DNA from: Morella rubra
Taxonomy: Eukaryota; Streptophyta; Magnoliopsida; Fagales; Myricaceae
DNA: 64,000 nucleotides
Reading direction: 5' to 3'
Assembly: GCA_003952965.2 (NCBI GenBank)
Contig: RXIC02000063.1
Location: 1-64,000 of the forward strand
The notes under the pieces are model-generated. The model was given only the letters and a program-made list of their open reading frames with translations. It had not been told where the DNA came from and did no database searches. Every line of letters begins with the position of its first letter. Position 1 is the stretch's first letter. The position numbers and the translations under genes were made by a program. Positions 61,466 through 64,000 of this stretch are shown here, piece by piece.

Positions 61466-62786
61466 TTAATCATTTTTTTAATCCTATTTAAATGTGTTTT
61501 TTAGATCTCTTCAAAATAAAAATTATAGGTTGTTGTTATATATTTAAGGCAAATGTGTATTTGAAATTTGTAGGAGTCTAAAGGTTATTTTATTTGAGAG
61601 AATATTTTTTTTTCAAATTTTACAGAGATCAAGTGATAGACTTTCTTGAATATTGGCATAGGGCAAAGGGGAAGGGGAGGAGGGGGAGGGGTAATTTTCA
61701 AAAATTTGGAAGACTTAACTAATTAGGGTTCAACAACTGTGACGTGCAGGTTGCTCTCTGTTTGGTGGCCATGTAATATGGAGATATTACAAAGGTCAAA
61801 GGGCACCCATAATTTACATGTCTTTTAAAAGAATACGCAACAAAAGAATAAACCTTTTTCATTTTTAGGTGATAAAATCATGTACACGCACGGGGATTCT
61901 GGGGTTAGCCCCCTGAAAATCATGGGAGTTTTAAAATTTTGGAGGCTTGTGGCCCCTGCCTGCCCCCTTATCTCCACCAGTGGATAGATCTAACATAAGT
62001 TTTCAAAGAGGGAAAAGATTTAGACCAAATGGTACACCCCAAAGAGCCATTAAAGGGGACGGTGCAGACATTTTTTTCCCCAAAACACGCCTCTCTTTTT
62101 TTCTTCCCGAAACCTCTTCAAGTTGGGCATGCATAGTTTGATGTTCGTACTTGTCTACATCATGGCATGCTGAGAGTGGACCGTTCCGAAATGTTCTTGT
62201 GGATCTAGTTTGAATTTCTAGTTTTAGTAGTGATCACTGATTTTCCCTCTCCCTCTGTTGTGTTGTCCTTTAAGACATACATTTTGGGTTGTCTTTATTG
62301 AGGCTAATAAATTCTCGAATCTTATACGAATTAAGGAGATTGACCTTGGACTAGGGTTTTTGTGGGGGTAGATGTACCCAGTTGCCTATAATTTGCTTAT
62401 TAATTAAGCTTTTTTTTTTTTTCATTTTTTGGAACAATGTATACTAGCTAGTATATAAATGTCTTGCTCAAATATATAGAACTTTTAAGTATGGTTTAGC
62501 GTGTTCGAACGAAATATTGTGTTACTTTTACTGTGGTCTTAATTGTTCGACATCTATTGCTTAGTAACTTGTCTCCAATATCAGAAAATAATTAATTTTC
62601 TATAGGAATGAATTAACATCGTACAGTTTTTCCTAGTGACATTATATTTGTACTCTTATTATAGCATGAACAAATTTGACATCTATTGCAAGTAAATACC
62701 AGACAAATTTGACAGACGCTAAAACAGGCACATTACAGAAAAAGCAAACCCCTTCCTACAAAATTGTTTCTTCTTCCTCTTCTCAT

Positions 62787-63441
62787 TTAGAATGGCTGTG
62801 AAGTTCTGATCTGCTGCTTGATGTTGTCAGTGGGAGGCTGCGCAGAAGCTTCGAGCAGCACTACGGCAGTGGGTGGTGTCGTGGGCTGGTATTTATAAGA
62901 AGGCATTGTTGGTGGCTGCGCTGAGTATAGTATATCTTGGTATGAGCAGGATTGGAAAATTTACAAGCGTAATGCTGAGTGCTGACTATAGGGAAATACA
63001 TAAAGATGGTTGCTGTTCTGTAAACACCGGTAGCCACTTCAGGCTCTGCAACAGGGTCATTGCTGCACAGACAAGTTGTAAGCTTGGGCCTGCCTCGCAG
63101 GCACATAGTACACCTGGTACTGCTGGTCAAGTGGAATGTGATGGTGATGCTGGTGTTCTTCATAGCTTTGTCAATGATCCCAACAACCAAATCATCAGAT
63201 ACAAGTTCTCCTTAAGGAAACAAAGCCTGCTTCATTGACTGAACCACTCACAGACAAGTAAGCCCGTAAGATGGCGCATTGCATTACCTTGTCCATGGCT
63301 TCTTTAGCCTTGATTCCAAGAGGAGTTTTAGCAGCAACTGCGGCTCTCAACATATCACCAGTAGCCAAATGGCACAAGCAGTATTCATCCTTGATAATTG
63401 GCGACTCTGTGCCTTTTCCACATCCAGGCGGTCTTGTCATT
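62787..63441 (-). pseudogene. Chimeric pseudogene: adenylate kinase fragment joined to PB1-protein C-terminus
   Basis: On the minus strand, 63432-63288 encodes an adenylate kinase N-terminal piece: the P-loop PPGCGKGT, then [20 protein letters not shown] and [11 protein letters not shown] 77-bp intron-like gap (63287-63211, GT at the 5' side) follows. The kinase resumes at 63210 with the degraded acceptor and a lost base, giving [18 protein letters not shown] to about 63154. From 63153 the sequence changes to the C-terminus of a plant PB1 (octicosapeptide/Phox/Bem1p) protein: QQYQVYYVPARQAQAYNLSV, then GVYRTA, then AHTKIYYTQ, and finally PPTDNIKQQIRTSQP before the stop at 62789-62787. A TGA follows NLSVQQ, and frameshifts separate the last blocks. 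The P-loop starts abruptly with no upstream exon. It cannot give a working kinase or PB1 protein. Origin by gene capture in a transposon is inferred. Confidence 0.85.
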
Positions 63442-63660
63442 TACATAGAAATTAATCGAGATGGTTATTCACTTTCCGTACCTATATTCCAAAAAACCAT
63501 CATGCACATTGCACAATGATATATGGCAGCCTCCAACAGATTAGGCATCAATCTAAACGGCACCGACAAGTTCAATGGAGGAAAATCTCCTACCTAAAAT
63601 TGCACCTGAACCGAAAGGTGTTTTATGCGTATGATGACAGACAAATTCCGACCAAAAGCA

Positions 63661-64000
63661 GCGTTACAGAATATAATTCAAATAATAAAATCTTCCTCTC
63701 CCTATCAACTTAAGCTTTTGAGATGAGTGGTAGATTAACATGGTATCAGAGCCAAGGTCTTAAGTTCGAGATCTGACTCCGCACTCTATCCCAATTTCAA
63801 TAAAATATTACACGTGTTGGGTATTTCAATTAAAGGAGATGTTAGAGAATATAATTCAAATAATGATTTGCTCCCCATCAAATCATTCATTTTTACTATA
63901 ATATTCATTTAAATATTATTTCTTCACTTTTTCACCTACTCTCAATTTTCATTTATTTGACACCTAATTTTTTATTTTTTATTTTTATATAGAGGGAAAT
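63661..64000. mobile_element. TRIM-like miniature LTR element, partial at window edge
   Basis: A ~78-bp left terminal repeat (63661-63738, GTTACAGAATATAATTCAAA.. to GGTAGATTAACA) is followed at once by TGGTATCAGAGCC (about 63740-63752), the usual plant primer binding site for initiator tRNA-Met. About 90 bp later comes a purine tract AAAGGAGA and a second terminal repeat starting TGTTAGAGAATATAATTC at 63840. After about 30 bp the second repeat diverges into AT-rich sequence resembling the 29.9-kb MITE family. With no coding room between repeats it fits a TRIM (terminal-repeat retrotransposon in miniature). Confidence 0.75.

Larger units (their letters stand above)
58973..62786. other. LCB kinase upstream region followed by repeat-rich DNA
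   Basis: The first ~700 bp hold the 5' leader and promoter of the LCB kinase gene. Two GA-rich clusters around 59450-59580 look like a leader with a predicted donor at 59427-59428. Beyond 59680 the DNA is AT-rich and repetitive, with nested inverted repeats (60258-61465). From 61470 to 62786 I see no gene; short AT-rich tracts and low-value frames only. Confidence 0.45.

Noticed and set aside
62861..63190. 109-codon frame at the adenylate kinase/PB1 region taken as a gene
   Set aside because: Its start falls inside an adenylate kinase exon and it crosses into out-of-frame PB1 sequence; it is part of the pseudogene.

Overview
This is a stretch of nuclear DNA from a flowering plant, most likely a core eudicot. 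Genes are split by many GT–AG introns into exons that join cleanly in frame. There are three intronless PPR genes, an intron-containing plant-type tRNA-Tyr gene and many small foldback transposons (MITEs). Proteins resemble Arabidopsis orthologues closely along their length. The species cannot be named from the sequence. I see no virus, plasmid, CRISPR or prokaryotic operon, and no clear new multi-gene system.

Layout: 222-4687 (+) is the 3' part of a DEAD-box RNA helicase gene (RH16-like, cut by the window edge). 5317-5409 (-) is tRNA-Tyr(GUA) with a 20-nt intron. 5798-7064 is a complete non-autonomous hAT transposon with a perfect 8-bp target-site duplication. 8499-12701 (+) is squalene epoxidase (8 exons, 530 aa). 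13998-16193 (-) and 17140-19164 (+) are divergent PPR genes. 22009-26107 (-) is a CNNM/DUF21-CBS membrane protein (11 exons, 421 aa). 27395-32455 (+) is an HflX-family GTPase (13 exons, 610 aa). 34283-37137 (+) is a CGR2/CGR3-like Golgi pectin methyltransferase (6 coding exons, 259 aa). 38072-40231 (-) is a DYW-class PPR gene. 44142-44726 (-) encodes the ferredoxin-thioredoxin reductase variable chain. 47681-58972 (-) is a long-chain-base (sphingosine) kinase with very long introns (8 coding exons, 781 aa). From 59.4 to 64 kb the window is mainly repeats. It includes a pseudogene chimera of an adenylate-kinase fragment and a PB1-protein C-terminus (62787-63441), and a small LTR element of TRIM type with a tRNA-Met primer binding site at the right edge.

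The genes do not form one pathway; they are independent housekeeping genes (rRNA biogenesis, sterol synthesis, organellar RNA processing, organellar GTPase, cell-wall pectin, plastid redox, sphingolipid signalling). Their order matters more. From 14 to 40 kb it matches, from memory of locus numbers, the Arabidopsis block At3g49740-At3g49730-At3g49725-At3g49720-At3g49710, interrupted only by the DUF21 gene. FTRA next to the LCB kinase matches At5g23440-At5g23450. The window therefore joins two conserved eudicot blocks that lie apart in Arabidopsis.

Exon boundaries were placed by eye from reading frame, splice sites and remembered homologous proteins. They should be treated as good models, not transcript-verified ones. 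UTRs are mostly not delimited.
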